A stretch of 64,000 nucleotides of DNA. It comes from Clytia hemisphaerica (taxonomy: Eukaryota; Cnidaria; Hydrozoa; Leptothecata; Clytiidae). The position numbers were made by a program, and so were the translations under genes. The stretch is taken from contig CACVBU010001358.1 in assembly GCA_902728285.1 (NCBI GenBank), positions 992,001-1,056,000 on the forward strand, given 5' to 3'. Of this stretch, positions 11,557-25,900 are shown piece by piece (within the stretch, counting starts at the first letter, position 1; every line of letters begins with the position of its first letter). Under the pieces are notes generated by a model that saw only the letters and a list, made by a program, of their open reading frames with translations, was not told the origin of the DNA and did not search any database.

Positions 11557-11832
11557 TGATTATTGGTTGAGAGGTGATGACACAAATAACTATTTTACCA
11601 TAAAGCTTGGACTTGTCTTTTTCCTTTTTAATTCAGATTATCAAAACCCAATCTTTTTCCTAATATACTTTCAATATTGCACAATTTACTTTTCAATCAC
11701 CCATTCAATGAAATACATTGTCATAACATCAATTATTGTTTACGAAAAATCTCTCCTGGGTGAATTCGTCCTCCTCTCATGAATTATAAAACATGATATT
11801 ATTTTTAGAATGCTCCTTTCTCTCAAAGTGGG

Positions 11833-11840
11833 TATAAATA
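11833..11840 (+). promoter_or_regulatory. TATA box
   Basis: TATAAATA preceded by GGG, 70 bases before the start codon of the charged-protein gene. This leaves room for a transcription start near 11862-11866 and a short 5' leader. It is the only clear TATA box tied to a gene in this window, which suggests inducible or tissue-specific expression. Confidence 0.6.
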
Positions 11841-11909
11841 GTGTGAATATTGTGTAGGAAAGTTCTTTCTTTGTATTTAACGCGATTTTTCAAGAAGGAA
11901 CTCTACAGT

Positions 11910-12743
11910 ATGACCAACATGGTAAGTTTTCCATGGAAGTAGACCTTAGTACTTGATTGGTCGAAATGATTATTTTTCGTTGTTGTTCTTCATTCTGATA
12001 GATTTTGCTTGATTTTACTTTAAATGAAAATGGAAGTGGTTTAAGCTGATTCTATTCAACTGACACTAAATTTCTTTTAATTTGGTAAACTTTCTATTTT
12101 CAAGGCGGCCACAACAGAACTGATGCTAGCAATTAAAACGCTCAACTTGCAGAAAGTGGCTGAGCTTTTAGCTAAAATGAAAAAGAATGGCAAATCCAAC
12201 GGTACCGGAGATTCAAACAACAACATGCAGATTTCACTTATCAATGCCGCTATGGATAGCGGATCAGTGGACATGCTGCAAATGGTTTTAAACAAAGCCA
12301 AGGAAAGCGAAAAATCGAAAGAAGCTAGTTCGCAGCAAAAGCCAGAAGAATCGAATTCGCAAGAAGAATCCACCAAAAAGGAGGGACAAATCCAATCATC
12401 AGATAAGGCGAAAGCGCAAAACCCAAAGTTTCTAGAAAACGCTTTTAAAGCTTGGAAATCAAAAATCAAAAAACCAGAGACTGACAAAACGACTGAAACG
12501 GGTGCTTCCGCAAAACCAAAGTACCGTAGACCAAGCTGTCCAAGCGGAATAGATGAAAAATATTTCTTGGAACAAAACAGAAGACATTGTGTATCGCAAG
12601 CCGAAGAGCGCGCTGAGGATTTAGAGGAGTATGACCGGAATAGAGAGAAAGCTTACCAAGAAGAAGTCGCAAAAGCAGAAGAGATGCTTAAGAGCTTGAA
12701 AGCGAGATCTAGGAGGAAACACAGTGTAGGTAAAATGTTGTGA
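11910..12743 (+). CDS. Charged Lys/Glu-rich protein, function unknown
   Basis: Two exons. Exon 1 (11910-11921) codes only four residues (MTNM) before GTAAGT. Exon 2 (12105-12743) follows TTTTCAAG in phase 0. The product has 216 residues. Residues 5-30 and 46-68 form two amphipathic helices with a shared pattern (LAIKTLNLQKVAELL and LINAAMDSGSVDMLQMVL). Such helix pairs resemble one or two ankyrin-like or helical-hairpin repeats, but that is only a likeness. Residues 69-145 are disordered, rich in Ser/Lys/Glu. A small Cys-containing module (SCPSGIDEK...RRHC, Cys149 and Cys166) precedes a C-terminal coiled coil (168-205) and a basic end (RSRRKH). There is no signal peptide or membrane span. The very short first coding exon and TATA box support the start. 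I do not recognise the family. Confidence 0.75.
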
Positions 12744-13948
12744 AAGATTTCGATTCTCAAGAAGATGAACTTCTTAGAAGAATCACGGGTTTTGATATTC
12801 ATTAGAAGTCGACATAAAAGTATACCACATTAGAAAAACAATACAGCGAGACTTCGTGCAGAGGGATAATGTTAATTGGTATTAAGAATGAAACGATATC
12901 ATGAAAGCATTTCACTACCGTGTTCTTAAATTCAATAGAAGTCGACACCAAAAAGTACCATACTTTTACGTGGAAAAGATGAGTAAGGCCTCTACTGTCA
13001 AAAAGAATTTTTGATTGAGACGGAAGCAAAGATTGAGACGCAAGAAATATTAACCGGAAAAAAACATCGATAATTTGAATTCGATTCTTTGCAACATTCG
13101 CTATTGGTGGAAAGAGTCACATTTTAAATTCAGATTAAATTATTGATCAAGATATTTTTGGTATAGAATATTTTTGTACACAATTGTGAATACATATTAT
13201 GACAGATTGATGAATTTTGTTCGACACATCAAGTTATTTTGACGATTGATCTTTTTGATACATTTCAAGAAAAACTAAATTTAACCTTGCTGTTGTTTTG
13301 ATGTTTCTCCCCTTGCCAAAATCTCCAAAAATATGCACTAGTTGTATAATATAATTTTGGTATTAAAAGCACAGTCAATAATATTCAAAGCCTGTCATAA
13401 AAAGTACAAAAAAAGTACCAAAAGAAAAAGGTTTGACCTTCAAACATTTGATGAAAGTTTTGAAAACAAGTAAACTTCCATTCATTTGACAGATTTTTCA
13501 GACGGCAAATTTGAAAATATCTTACAGTTCGTATTCTTATGTGCCGTGAAAAATGAGGAAACAAGCTTGTGATTATAGACGACTTTCCAAAATCATTCTT
13601 TATCCAAAAATAATTCAGTAAAATAAAACAACAACGATTTACATTTTAAAACCAAGCATTTCATATACATACACAACCTTCGTCGTAAACAAAGTTTACA
13701 GTGCTATCAGTTTATCACCCGTTTTCAGTTAAAATGAAATTCCATTTATTGTTCATAGTCAAAGTACTAGATCCAAAAAAGCTTGATTTTAAGCTTTCAC
13801 TTTACAGTAGCTCTTAATGTCAACAATCCAGTTAACTGACAATAGTTTACAGTGCTATTTCGTGTCGTTTCAGCACAAAGTCAAAATATTCAAATGAGAA
13901 AATGCACCATTTCTTACAATACGTCGAATGTCGCCGCGTTTCGGGTCA
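12744..13948. other. 3' regions of two convergent genes
   Basis: No gene here. The stretch is the shared downstream region of the charged-protein gene (+) and TYW1 (-). On the minus strand an AATAAA lies at 13745-13750, about 200 bp past the TYW1 stop, and may be its polyadenylation signal. A short direct repeat (AGAAGTCGACA, near 12803 and 12938) is present. Confidence 0.45.
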
Positions 13949-16900
13949 TCAACACCCTCCAGTGACGTCTGCTTTCTTTTTCCGATGCCATCGTGTCTCG
14001 TCCGGATCAAAACCGCGATGCGGGTTGCCAAACACGGCCCACTCCGGTGTGATTTCCATGTAGTCGATGTCTTTAAATGTTTTTGTACCATTCGATTCTT
14101 CGTAATCTTTCATCTGTAATGAAATGCACATTTTTCCTAAGAATATTTGAGAATTTTTGAAGATCGGTGTCTCAAAAAAAGTTGAAATGCAAAGTTAATC
14201 ACTTACGAGACAAAACTTGAAGTTAAAATATATTTCGACTACTATCAATTTCAAAAGAACTTCCTTGCTCTTCTTTTAAAATCAACAATCAAAAATCAAT
14301 TGAAAACTGTTGAGAACCATGAAGCTCATAAACACGTTGCAATTGTTCATCCAAATATTGATTTACACGAATATTACTAGTCATTTTATCAACACGAATT
14401 GAAAAATTTCGTGTTAATAAAAACCCTCTTAATTAAAACCAGCCATGGTGTCCTTGAAAAAGCAATAAGATTCGTGCTAATTTTTATAGTGTTAATTTAA
14501 AGGCCGTTAAATACTTGCCTAGTAATATTCGTGTAATAAGGCACAACATCTAAAGAGTGAGAAATACACTAGAACATGGACTGGTCACTAGCGATCCAAA
14601 CAAAAAATGAATTGCCGACTGCTTTAAACCGAATCGTAAAAGAACAGAACATCATTTCTCTCACAAGATCAAACTTCAGATCGGTCTATTAACATTTTTA
14701 TAAATTCCAATATTGAGAGAATTTTACGATAGATAGATAGGGGCTTACCAGCTGGTGATACTTGGGGTAATCAATCCACGTGTGCCATTTGTTGTTGATC
14801 TTGAACTAAAAGAATTTAAAAGAAAAATTGTAGCTAACAAGGAATCTACCTTTATCGCATATTCAATTAAGCTCTTTTTAGGAGACATCATTAAAATCCT
14901 GTTTAACCATATTTCAAAACAACGTCTCATTACAAATGTAATAAGTTGATTTTGTACGTACAGTAAAATTTGCGAAAATCTTAAAATGAGTTCTAATCAC
15001 TTTAATACAATAATAACCAGTTAGTGAGGGCTGTACTGAGAGATTAGCCCGAGGTCAAGTAACGACCGAGCTTGCAAGGTTGTTGCGTTGACCGAGGGCA
15101 ATATTTTCAGTACAGCCCGAAAAAACCGGTCATTATTGTATTTGTTTCCTTCAGCTTCGATTGAATTTTAGCGCTTTATCCAGGAAAAAATAGCGAAATA
15201 AAGCGAGAAAAAAAAAGGGAAAAGAGATCAAAAATTGTTTTATTTTCTGAAGTCAGAAACAAAAAATTAGAGAAATGATGTCAACGCATTGTTCATTTTC
15301 CTTTGAAAAAGTGATGTCACAGTGAATTTACCTAACGACGGGCAACTCTAGGCAGTGTAAGCCCGTCGTCATGCGAAAAGAGCCAATTGCATTGCGAAAA
15401 GAACCAATTGCATTGCGCAAAAAGCCGTGTAGCCTGCTTTGAAAAAGTAACCGGTTAACAATTAGTTAGAATAACTACCGGTTGCACCACAAAATTTTCA
15501 ACGTTTGTTGGACCTTTCCAGGAAGGAACTTTTTACTTCTTTCTTCATTTAAGCATAGCTTTTGATCTAAATGAACTAAATCTTTCTTCTTTCCAATGGA
15601 AAAGGATTGGTTCGGTTTTTTTTAACTCGAGAAAATTTACTTTAAAGAATGAAACTTTTTTGTACCGCATCCGGTAGATAAAATCCATGCTCTGTTTACT
15701 GGTGCTTAAGATTGAAGTCACAGCGAAAATAGAAGCCATCAAAGCCACAAAAAACAAATGGTTGAACAAACCCTTTTGTGAGCCAGCAATACACAATTAG
15801 AATGTTCATGTTCTGAGGCTATCTCGTAATCAGGAAGAGATTCGGCCAATTGCTGTACGAACCCAACAACCTAATGAAATTAAAAGAAATCTTACTTGAA
15901 AAGCTCTTTTTATTGAAATTTTGAGACGAGAGAGACGAGTTACATTAAGTAACCGCAGCGACCGCAGTCAAGGGCGAAGGCTCCCTTTTCTCTAGCTATC
16001 TACCCGAAGGAATGGGAGGGCGCCATCCCTTTCCCTTGATTTCTCCATTTACCCTTGACCCGTCTCTTTAGTTGCTGAGCATTAAGCAGAGAGGCATCAA
16101 GTATCTTTTTGGGAATCTTTGGTATGACCCGGCTGGGGATCGAACCCACAACCTTGCGTAGCTGAATGCTCTATCTTTATGCTACAGTCATAGGGGTACT
16201 TAGGTATAAAAATTGGTATTGGTCATTTCTGGGGGTACTTTTTTAAAACTAGTTAAATTTTCAATCGCAACTAAGAAAACTTCAGATGGAACTTGAAAAG
16301 TGTCATTAAGAATTTGTTTTGAATATTTGAAATTATACTTCTTGATGCCAAGGAACGTTTTCCATTGTAAGACTTGATGCTTTTGAATCTCCGCAATATG
16401 TAACACCCTAAAGTATGATGGACAAATAAAAAGTGTCAATATCCTGAAAAAACTCGTGGTCTTGACAGGAAAAACACATTAAACAGAAATATAGGAAACG
16501 TTCATGATTGGAACCTCTGGGAATAATCATAGGAAAGCCAGCTGAAGCCAGAGCAGTCTTTATTACTTACGGGCTTAACCGTAATTTTACTGGGAGAAGT
16601 CATTCAAAATCTTTGTCTGGACAAATAACAATCACGAGGAAACGAAACGATCTTTCACACGGCTTTCCATGAAGTACCCTTTTTTTTATAAGCAACCCCA
16701 ATTTTCGGCTCAAGGCTGAAGTTGCTTAGCATTCTAGCTCACTTTCTGGGATAATTTGCTTTGATCACCCCTCATATTAAACTTTATTTATGCTTATTAT
16801 TTCAAGGGTTACCGTTTACCGTTTACCTTTTTTAGGAGATAGTAACAAAAAACAAAAAAATTGGCTAATATTAGGGCTCGATTCTTAGCAACCTGGTTGC

Positions 16901-19900
16901 TTATAAAGAAGAAAAAGTGCAATTCGATGAATTACTTGCAGACGGGATACACTTTCTTACCTTGACTTCGATGAAGCCAGGTTTACCAAGGGAGACCAGT
17001 TTTGCGTAACCTTCTATTTCTTCTGTATTGAACGCTTTTACCAATGTTAAACGATAGACTGTACGTTGGCCCTGAGTGTAAAAAATATGTTTTTCGGTTA
17101 ACCCTATTATTATCAAGCTTTTGGGGGGCCTTCCTATTATCAAGGGGGTTGTTTTCCACCACCCTTTTATAACTTTTGATCTAGAAATGCTACGGACTTT
17201 GCAGATATGTTCCCTACCATAAAAGGAATTCATAGAAGAAAATTTGACTTGATGACGTCATCATAAAGGTGATCAGTCAGTTTGCTTCTTTAGAACGAGA
17301 AAGCAATTTAGTCGTCTCTATCTCATCAGCCCTTATGAAAGCCACGCTGAGTGTGAATCGCTAACAAAATTAGCCTGCTAAAGGGTTAATAACAGATCAT
17401 TCATTCTGCGCAAATCGCACCCTGCTCTAAAGGGATATGGCAAATGTAACATAACAATCTGGTTGTTTAGCCAAGTTCTTTGGAATCAGAGGCTTAAATT
17501 TAACATAAACTATCAACGACTGGACGTCTATCTTCTATTGTCTCTTTGCTTCTGCTATCCTAGCTATGATATACATAAAAGACTTGAGAAGAGTAAACAA
17601 CATAGACTTTTATCGAAGTTTTGCCAATTTTAACAAGGTTTTCCCAAGAGGTATATCAGCAGCAAAATGTTTTGTTTAATTTTATGTTTTTAACGAAGCG
17701 GCTAGAAGCGGCAACGAATCTAGCAGTGCTTTCTACAAAAATACAAAGGAGATGTATGTCTAGTCGTTTATATGTTCCATAAATTAATTTAAGCTATTCA
17801 CATGAGAAACTTGAATTAATGTAAGCTGTTCACCTTATCAGAGAGTGAAGTCAGACTTTCCAAGAAGCGTTGCCAGAAGTCACGGAATAAAGGCCGATCG
17901 ATTTTCTTCAAACTTTCCTTGGTGCTTGCATCCACACTGACATATAGTTGAGTTACTGGCTTCAAGTTTCTACAATGCAGTGGGAGAAAATGTAAAAATA
18001 AGCTTGTAAACAATGCAAATAAAATTTCCCTTTACAGAGCTAACAATTTGAGTCGTGGTACCAGGGATAGATGTTTGAAATAAGCTCCCAATTTTTTACA
18101 GGCTGCACGCATCCCCTCTGATATGTTTTGATATAGGAGCAGGTTATAAAATTCCCGTCCGAGAGCTATCCTCGTCTTTGTGTTTTTTATTTTTAGAAAC
18201 TTCGATTAGCTTGATTAGTAAGATTTATATGAGAGATCTTTAAGTTTCATTAAATTTGAATTAAAAAATTGAATAGCTAGAGGTTAATACAATCATTCGG
18301 ATTTCTAAACCTTTTTGAGAAAATTGAAACAAATTTAGGGTAATTCAAGGACGGCACATTTATACAAGATGGGCATCCCCTATACATCAAAACATATCAC
18401 GGATGCGTGACAGTTAAACTTTTACTTGAGCAATTCACATCTCCTAGTGTTCAATATACGGAGAAAACTGTATCGAGGGTTGTAACGAAAAAGATGATTG
18501 TGTAGTACCGTTTTACTTCGAATGAACGCCCGGGCGCCTCCACGAAAAGGCGTTTATTATAATTTTCTTCCTCAGAAGAGGGGTGTTTATTCGAAGTAAT
18601 ACGATATTCGCCACTACACGGGCATAAAAAAGGAACAAGTGTAGTGACTGATGATTTACCTTATAGCATCAGGGAACTGAGCATTGGTGACTAAGAAAGT
18701 GGAGATCATTTTACTGTGCAACAAGTTGATCAATTCGTTGATCTCTGGATACATGATAGGTTCACCTACAAATAGATGAAAAAGACGAATAGATAGTCTT
18801 GAGTTGTTGTTTTATAATACGCATTATACAGTAATGTAGGTGTTATATGATAATGTCTGTCTCAATATAATTTGCAGCGGAGACAAAAAAGGCTGTAACT
18901 TTTTATAAAATTCGAATTAGATAGCGGTTTTGTGCTTGTTGAAAAGACAAACAGGAGTGGAATATTATCAAAAAGAAAAAATTCAAAAGAAATAGAAAAA
19001 TGGTGATTGAAAATGAGAGAGAAGAGAGAAGCTAACCCTCCGATATCATCGGACTGGGCCCTATCCCGGGATAGTTTCCCCAAGATAGGGAAATCACAGT
19101 GCTTACCAGACATTGTACTCTGTGCTCGCGACACATCAGAGCCGTGCTGTATCGATGATGATACTCGAACAGTACGGGAGAACTTTGCGTTCTCGCAGGT
19201 ACTGAACATATGAGTACCATCACCACACCACATTCAATGCCCAGCATATCTTCCCATACTCTTGTATCAGAGTGATGGTACCCTATTCCCCTCACATGGT
19301 ATGGGTTGACCCGGGCCAAGGTACATACACTTGCCAAGTGAATCGCAGCACCGAGTGGGAATCGAACCCTGACCTCCAGCACGGAAGTCAAGAACGATGA
19401 CCACTACACTACTACTACTACTAAAGACTCGAGTATTACCGTTAAAATCGATAAGCTGAGATCCCGACTTCACCTCACAGTACTTTGTTAAATATTGGAG
19501 CTTACCGACAAGAGACAAAGCGCAGTGTTGAACATTCATTGCTTCCGTGTATCTCTCTGCTTTCACTCCTGGCACACCTAGAAAATCAAAAAATGAAATT
19601 TTATTAGTGTATGAAAATTGTATATTACTAATTTTCTAAATACGCCTGTAGTAAACATTTTCAAAAGATTTAACGTTAAAACCATACATACGCGACAGTC
19701 AACTTCAGTCTCCTCGCTTGTCCAATTGAAAGATCAATATATAAGCCAACTTTTTAGTCTTGCTTTGACGCTTAAATTCGCCCCCACCCCCCAAAAAAAA
19801 AATTAATTCATAAGCAACCAAGCTGCCAAGGCAACTTGGCAAGATTCTTTTCACTATTTCGCAAAATAAAAGCTTTCTAGATAATCTGACTACGACAGTC

Positions 19901-22900
19901 AGAGGCCTTGACCCAATAAACATAAGTACGATATAATATCAGGTGTGGTCAAAGCAAATTTTTCAGAAAATGAGCTTGAATGCTATGACCCGAAAATTGG
20001 AGTTGCTTATAAAAAATTGTGTAAATAAAACACCACTAAATTTTGGAGCACGTAAACAAAATGTCTCGAGATTACAGCTTCATTTCTGCTCTAAAATCGT
20101 CCCCAGACCCCAAAAGTGAAAAATTAGCTAAATCTCAAAAATTCATCCATTCAAAATCATGTCAAAGGTCGTTAGGTTAGGTTGCTATGTCTACACAAAT
20201 AGACATATGTCACGTTTTCAATCTTGTGTGCTATAAAGAAGCCTTTTTAGAGGACGAATCGATTTATAAATGGAATAAAGAGAAATGAGAATTAGTAACT
20301 TGCTTAGAGTTTCTGGTTAATTCTACATAAAGGTTCATCCCTGTTGCTCGGGGTAGAATGGATTATATCAAGAAGTCACTTCTTTTATAAGACTTTAAAA
20401 GGCTGAACTATACTGAGCAACTAAAAGGGAAATAAAAAAAAAATTGTCATTGGTTTTTATAATAAAGAGCAACCTATCGTTAAACAAAAAATTAAAAACC
20501 CAGGATTATGCCGGCTTTAGATCTCTAGTAGGGAGCTTTAATCTTAATATATTATAAAGAAAGAAGGATGCAACTACAAAACTAAAGATAATATGGATGG
20601 TATGATTTATGTTTAATTAAAATACGCATTTTTTTATAAGCAGCTCCAATTTTCGGGTCAGGGCTGGGGTTGCTTAGCATTTAGCATTCTAGTTCATTTT
20701 CTGAAAAATTTGCTTTGACCACACCTGATTTTTTGCCATATTTATGCTCATTAGGTTGAGGGCTATCGCCTGTCATGGTTAGATTATCTAAAGGGCGTTT
20801 ACTTTACAAAATAGTGAAATAATTGGCTAATTTGAACTCTCGAGACTTAACCACCTGGTTTCTTATAAAAAATGTGTAGATTGATTGACAATGCTGAATA
20901 ATGGTTCGAGAAAATACAGGGATTCACTAGAATGTTAAACGTTATTAACAACTGCAGAAAACAAACATGAACCAAGCACATAGAAGTATGAACCAAATCG
21001 AAGGTCCCAGACGTTCGAATGGAAATGAAGAAATGCAAGGCCTTCGCGTTGAAAATGTTAGGTTGAGACAATCAAACCAAGAACTTCAAAACAACATCAA
21101 AGTTTTAGAGTTGGAGAAGGAACATATGAGAATTGATCATGAAAACAAGATCCAAATGATGCATTTGGAGCATGAAGGAAAACTCAAAATGGTGGAACAA
21201 CAAAAAGAAGTTGAACTTCAACAAAAAATTGGGAAAGTCAGTTTGTCACCAAACCAGACACCAACCAAAATTAATTGGGTTCCCAACACAAAGGAATCCT
21301 ATGTCACCAATACAGCTAGACTTATGTGGGGAGCAAAAAGGTTTTTTGATGGTAAGGAAGTGTCCACAAATTTATATGCATCCTACGTAGACTGGTATAA
21401 CGATATTTCAACCAAATTCCCGAGAACTTACATAACAAAGAAATACATTTTTGGAAAGATTTTTGGAAAGATCAGTCAAAATCAAACGTGTCAATTTCAA
21501 ATAATAGCGAAGAAATTTGGTGAAATCGATCCGCCTGATCATCAAAGAATGCAGCCTATTCATTATCAAATAATGGAGCCGATACAACCAAACTGCTTTT
21601 CTCCTCAACCGTCAAAAAACGAATATGTTGCACCGCCGATCCCTAAAGTAGTGTTTGATGGTATCAATGAAGAATTTTGGCCCAGGCTGACATTCATCGC
21701 CTTACATCCTACCAACATTTCAAAATGTGTAGAATTCCAAGATCACACGTGGGCTCCACCACTGAATAGCAGTCACGGCCAACATGTGGTTACTAAGTTT
21801 AAAACATGGAGCGCAAAGGTCAGCCTGGAACAGTTTGTGAACTATGACCAAGCTTCCATACACATGTTTCGAATTAGTTTCTATTTGAATTACATGTGAA
21901 CAACACGAAAAAATATCAAGTAATTAAACCGAGATCGATCTAATTAAATAAATAGTTTGCTTTTATCTCTTTCAAAAGCTAATTTTGCGTTCAAAAATAC
22001 TGAAATACCTTTTTAGATTCAATAAAAGTGATAAATAATTTGAACAAGTTTCATGGTCCCTCAGTTAGCAATGCCTTATAAACCTTAGCCAATAACTCGA
22101 ACAAATTTGTGTTCCACGTGCGTGTTCGAGTCATGGAAACTTTACTGATAACGTTGTAATATTTTGGCCCATACATACAGAAGATTACGATATAACAATG
22201 AGCTGAAGTTGCAAGCCACGCGTCCACTTTTTATTTTGATTCCTTGAAACCTGTGCATTGCAGCACTTTTCAAGATCGGAAGAATATTGTGCACAATTTT
22301 ATATACAATTTCAGTTTTTTTTTGCTTCGAAAATATAAATTATGAATGATTTTTCTGAGTTTTGAATTCAATGTGTCAAATAGTCCAAGACCAGGTTTCC
22401 ACCAAGTCCACTGAAATAAGGATTCTGGCGCTAGAGGAGTTGAACTTTACGTGACAGATTTGAATTTTAAGTTCATTGACTTTAAGTGATTTCTTCAGGG
22501 TTATGTAGCGAACTCTTCACGAAAACAATCAAATGATACTCGAGTTTTGAGACAAAGTTTTTTTTCTAGCACCCAAAAGAAGTAAGTCTAACAGAGTTAA
22601 ATTTAAAAACGACATGGAAAAAATTCCTTAAGATAACAGGCGAAGAATGTCAATAATGATGCTGAGGTTGAATGTTTTCATCAAGAACAAAAGACATTAA
22701 CTTTACTTAAAATTGTGGACAATGCCACATAGAACCACCCAAGGCATAAAGCACTCTTCTTTTTTAGTTTAGTGACCTTACTTTGTTCTCTAGGCTCGGA
22801 CATTTAGCAAATGGCTAATATTTAGTTGACACAAATAGGCAAGGTATTACAGTTACAAACCTCTAAATTGCTTGACCATTTTGTAATGATTTTCAAGAGC

Positions 22901-25900
22901 ACCGTCCACTATTTTTTTTGGTTCATCCATTTTCCATTTCCACTCAGTACCGACTGGGTTTGTGTGATGTCTGTGTGGGAAAATTAGACAACAATAATGA
23001 GGTCACTTTATTGGCCTTGAAGATCACCAGCGTTTTTCGATACAGTACTCTAGATCTACTACTTGGGATAATCTCGGTTTTTCCAAAAATAGTGCGTGTT
23101 TGGATTAAAATTAAAAAAGAAAATGAAAATGGGGTAAATCTCTAACATCTTAGAATTTTGAAGAAGAAAGGCTAACTAAAACTTTAAGGTGTTGGCCATT
23201 CAGAAGGTATAGGAATAATAAAAAACAACCCTCATTTTTTAAGAAAAAGGGATGTTTATTCAAAAATATATACAATTCCTGCACTCTCCTTAACTTATAG
23301 GAGAAAACCACATAAAAATTTATTTGAAGTCATCGTAAAAGAACATTTCAAAAGTAAGACTTCTTACCTCCAACAGAAAACACATTTATTTGCACAAGCA
23401 AGGCTTGGTGTGGTCTCCATACATCGATGACTTTCGATACCATAAAATGTGTGTTTGTAACATCCACCACGACCTCTCATCATTGACTGAAATAAGGAAA
23501 ATAGTGGTTCTTTAGGCTTCTGAAGAAAATCTTTGACAATATCATTTTAACTCTTTATCTTCTTTATTCACTTTTCATTAAAACGTCCATCAATATCAAT
23601 TTTAAAACATCTTCTTCTCACAGACCCGGTAGGATTTTTTCAGCCAGTGGGGGATATATAAAATAACGGACGAAACTCAATGGGGATTGATATTCCCATA
23701 TTTTCTATGGACGGGGATAGAATTCTTTTGTTTTCAAGTCAGAAAATTCAGTGGGGATGGGAAAAATAGCATAATATTTTGCAGTGAGGATGGTTTATTT
23801 AATTATTTTCAGTGGGGACAAAAAATATTACAGGATATAATCTTCCACCGGGAACGATATTTTGGCCAATTTTTCCAGTGGGAAGGAGTTACAGTGGGTC
23901 TGTAAGAAGGGGTTGTTTTAAAATGAAAAAATGTTTTTCAAGCTTTCACACCCAAAAAAATATACCTTTGTCCAACGACAAATTTTTACACCAGAGTGAG
24001 ACCCAATCAACTTGTAGCCTTTAAAGAACGAGATTGCATTGTGAAATAATACAGTTTTTGGGATCTTTGAAATAAATTGAAATATGAATTACAGCAGATT
24101 ACAGGTAATTGATAGGTTAGCATAAAACAATAGAAATTGAAAAAGATACTAGGGCATAATCACACACACAGTCTGAAGTCATGAGGTGTGTGTTATTTTC
24201 ATGCTGAAGTCATCAGTTTTTAAAGATTTACCTTGCTTTTCTAGGGATTTTTTTAACATCGGTGTGATCATTTCACGGTTATTTGGTGCACTCTTCTCCC
24301 CTAGTGATAAAACAAAACAGTTTTTATAATGTGATTTAATCATGTGTAGTAATACCATATTTTTAAAGACTATACCTGAAATCAAGAGCACTTATTAATA
24401 TTATAATCAAAAGTTAAAAGAATGAATGAACACCCATAGAAAACTTACCAACGAAGCCCTCATCGAACTCCTATAAAGGAAGGTACAAAAACTAAGTTAA
24501 AGTTTAGTTCAACTTCTTTATTTTTCTAATCTTATTTACGTTGAAGCCGATGTAAGCATGTAAATCAATATAGGATTTGTCCAGGTATCCAGATAAAATT
24601 ATGAGACTGTTATTAACTATTCAAATTAGCAATAAAAATTAATGTAAAAAAGAAATATCTCATTTCCAAGAAGCTTTATGAAGAATTCCCTATTGTAAAG
24701 GCTTGATCTTGTGATCCTGCCATTAGATGTACATTTTCTTAAAAGGAAGGATGAAGGGTTGGCTAGTTTTTTTTCACATTATGGTCTGTTTAAAAAAAAG
24801 AGAAAAGTTATAACGATTTTTGAGTTTACAATCATACACTTTCAGTTTGCTTGACTTTCCCCATCACTACACCAATATCTTCCACATCAACCAAGCCTCC
24901 ATCATCACCAGCACCGGATTTGCACCCACCACCACCACTTGTTGTATTTTCACTATCACTTTCTGATTCGTAATTCACCTAAAAAAGTGGTATAGTTTCT
25001 TCCCCTTAAGTATCAGTAATCAATATAATGATGCTAGCTTTTTTTGAACAATCAAATGCTGTCTTCTGACTATGGTCAAGAAATTTTTAAGTCTTTAACA
25101 ATTTTGAGCATTGGAGAGCTTGATTTAGAAATTAGCAAACTTACATCTCCATTAGTAGCAGGCTTCTCATCAGAAACTTTTTTTACAGACCCGTTGGAAT
25201 CTTCATGAGGGGTCACACCATTGATTTTCTCCTCTTTAGTCACTGAGTCTTTCGCAATTTGCTTCAGGAGTTGCCCATACCACTCTTTGAAATCCTCTGA
25301 TATATTTCCTATGAAATGAAAGGCAAACAGTCTCCTTATGACCTCTCAAGAAGGATACTCTATAATTACAAGGTGTTTTCCAAGCACTTTCTTTACCTCA
25401 GTTGTAGTCTGATAAATTGAGTTTCAATACAGTGTCATCTAATGTTGCCCAACTTTTGCCCTTTTAAACGTCCTAAATAGGTTTTTCTATACATCTTAAT
25501 TCTAACCTTGATTTATGTAAAACAACATACGGTCATTTTTCTACTTTGCATTATGTAACTTTCAAATTTAAAAATTGAGTTTTTACCACTGAATAACGAT
25601 GTTTTATTTGTACAACTCTATTAGAATTTTGAATTTGTGTTACCCTCTTTGATGTGCACAGTAAAGCAAAAATATAGCATACCGAGATCTTTTCTTTGTA
25701 TGTTGTCATCTCCCAAACCAAGCTTGCAATAACGAGTTGCCGACAGTCTCTCTAAGTTTTCGTCAAGGTTCATACCAAACTAGGAAATAATGTCACTATA
25801 CAGAAAAATTTTTTATCAAAATCAATCAAAATTTTACTTTGAATGATTATCTTCTTTTTTAAGGTTTGATTATGAAGGGCTTTTACAAAAATGCATTTAC

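Noticed and set aside
12077..12487. 136-codon minus-strand frame
   Set aside because: Antisense of the Lys/Glu-rich gene; its Ser/Phe/Leu richness is the mirror of Lys/Glu codons.
16125..16192. A tRNA gene
   Set aside because: A and B boxes are present but the stems do not pair into a cloverleaf, and a SINE body follows.
18862..19391. Frames of 119-123 codons near 19 kb
   Set aside because: They lie within the tRNA-derived SINE and change frame with it; no protein family recognised.
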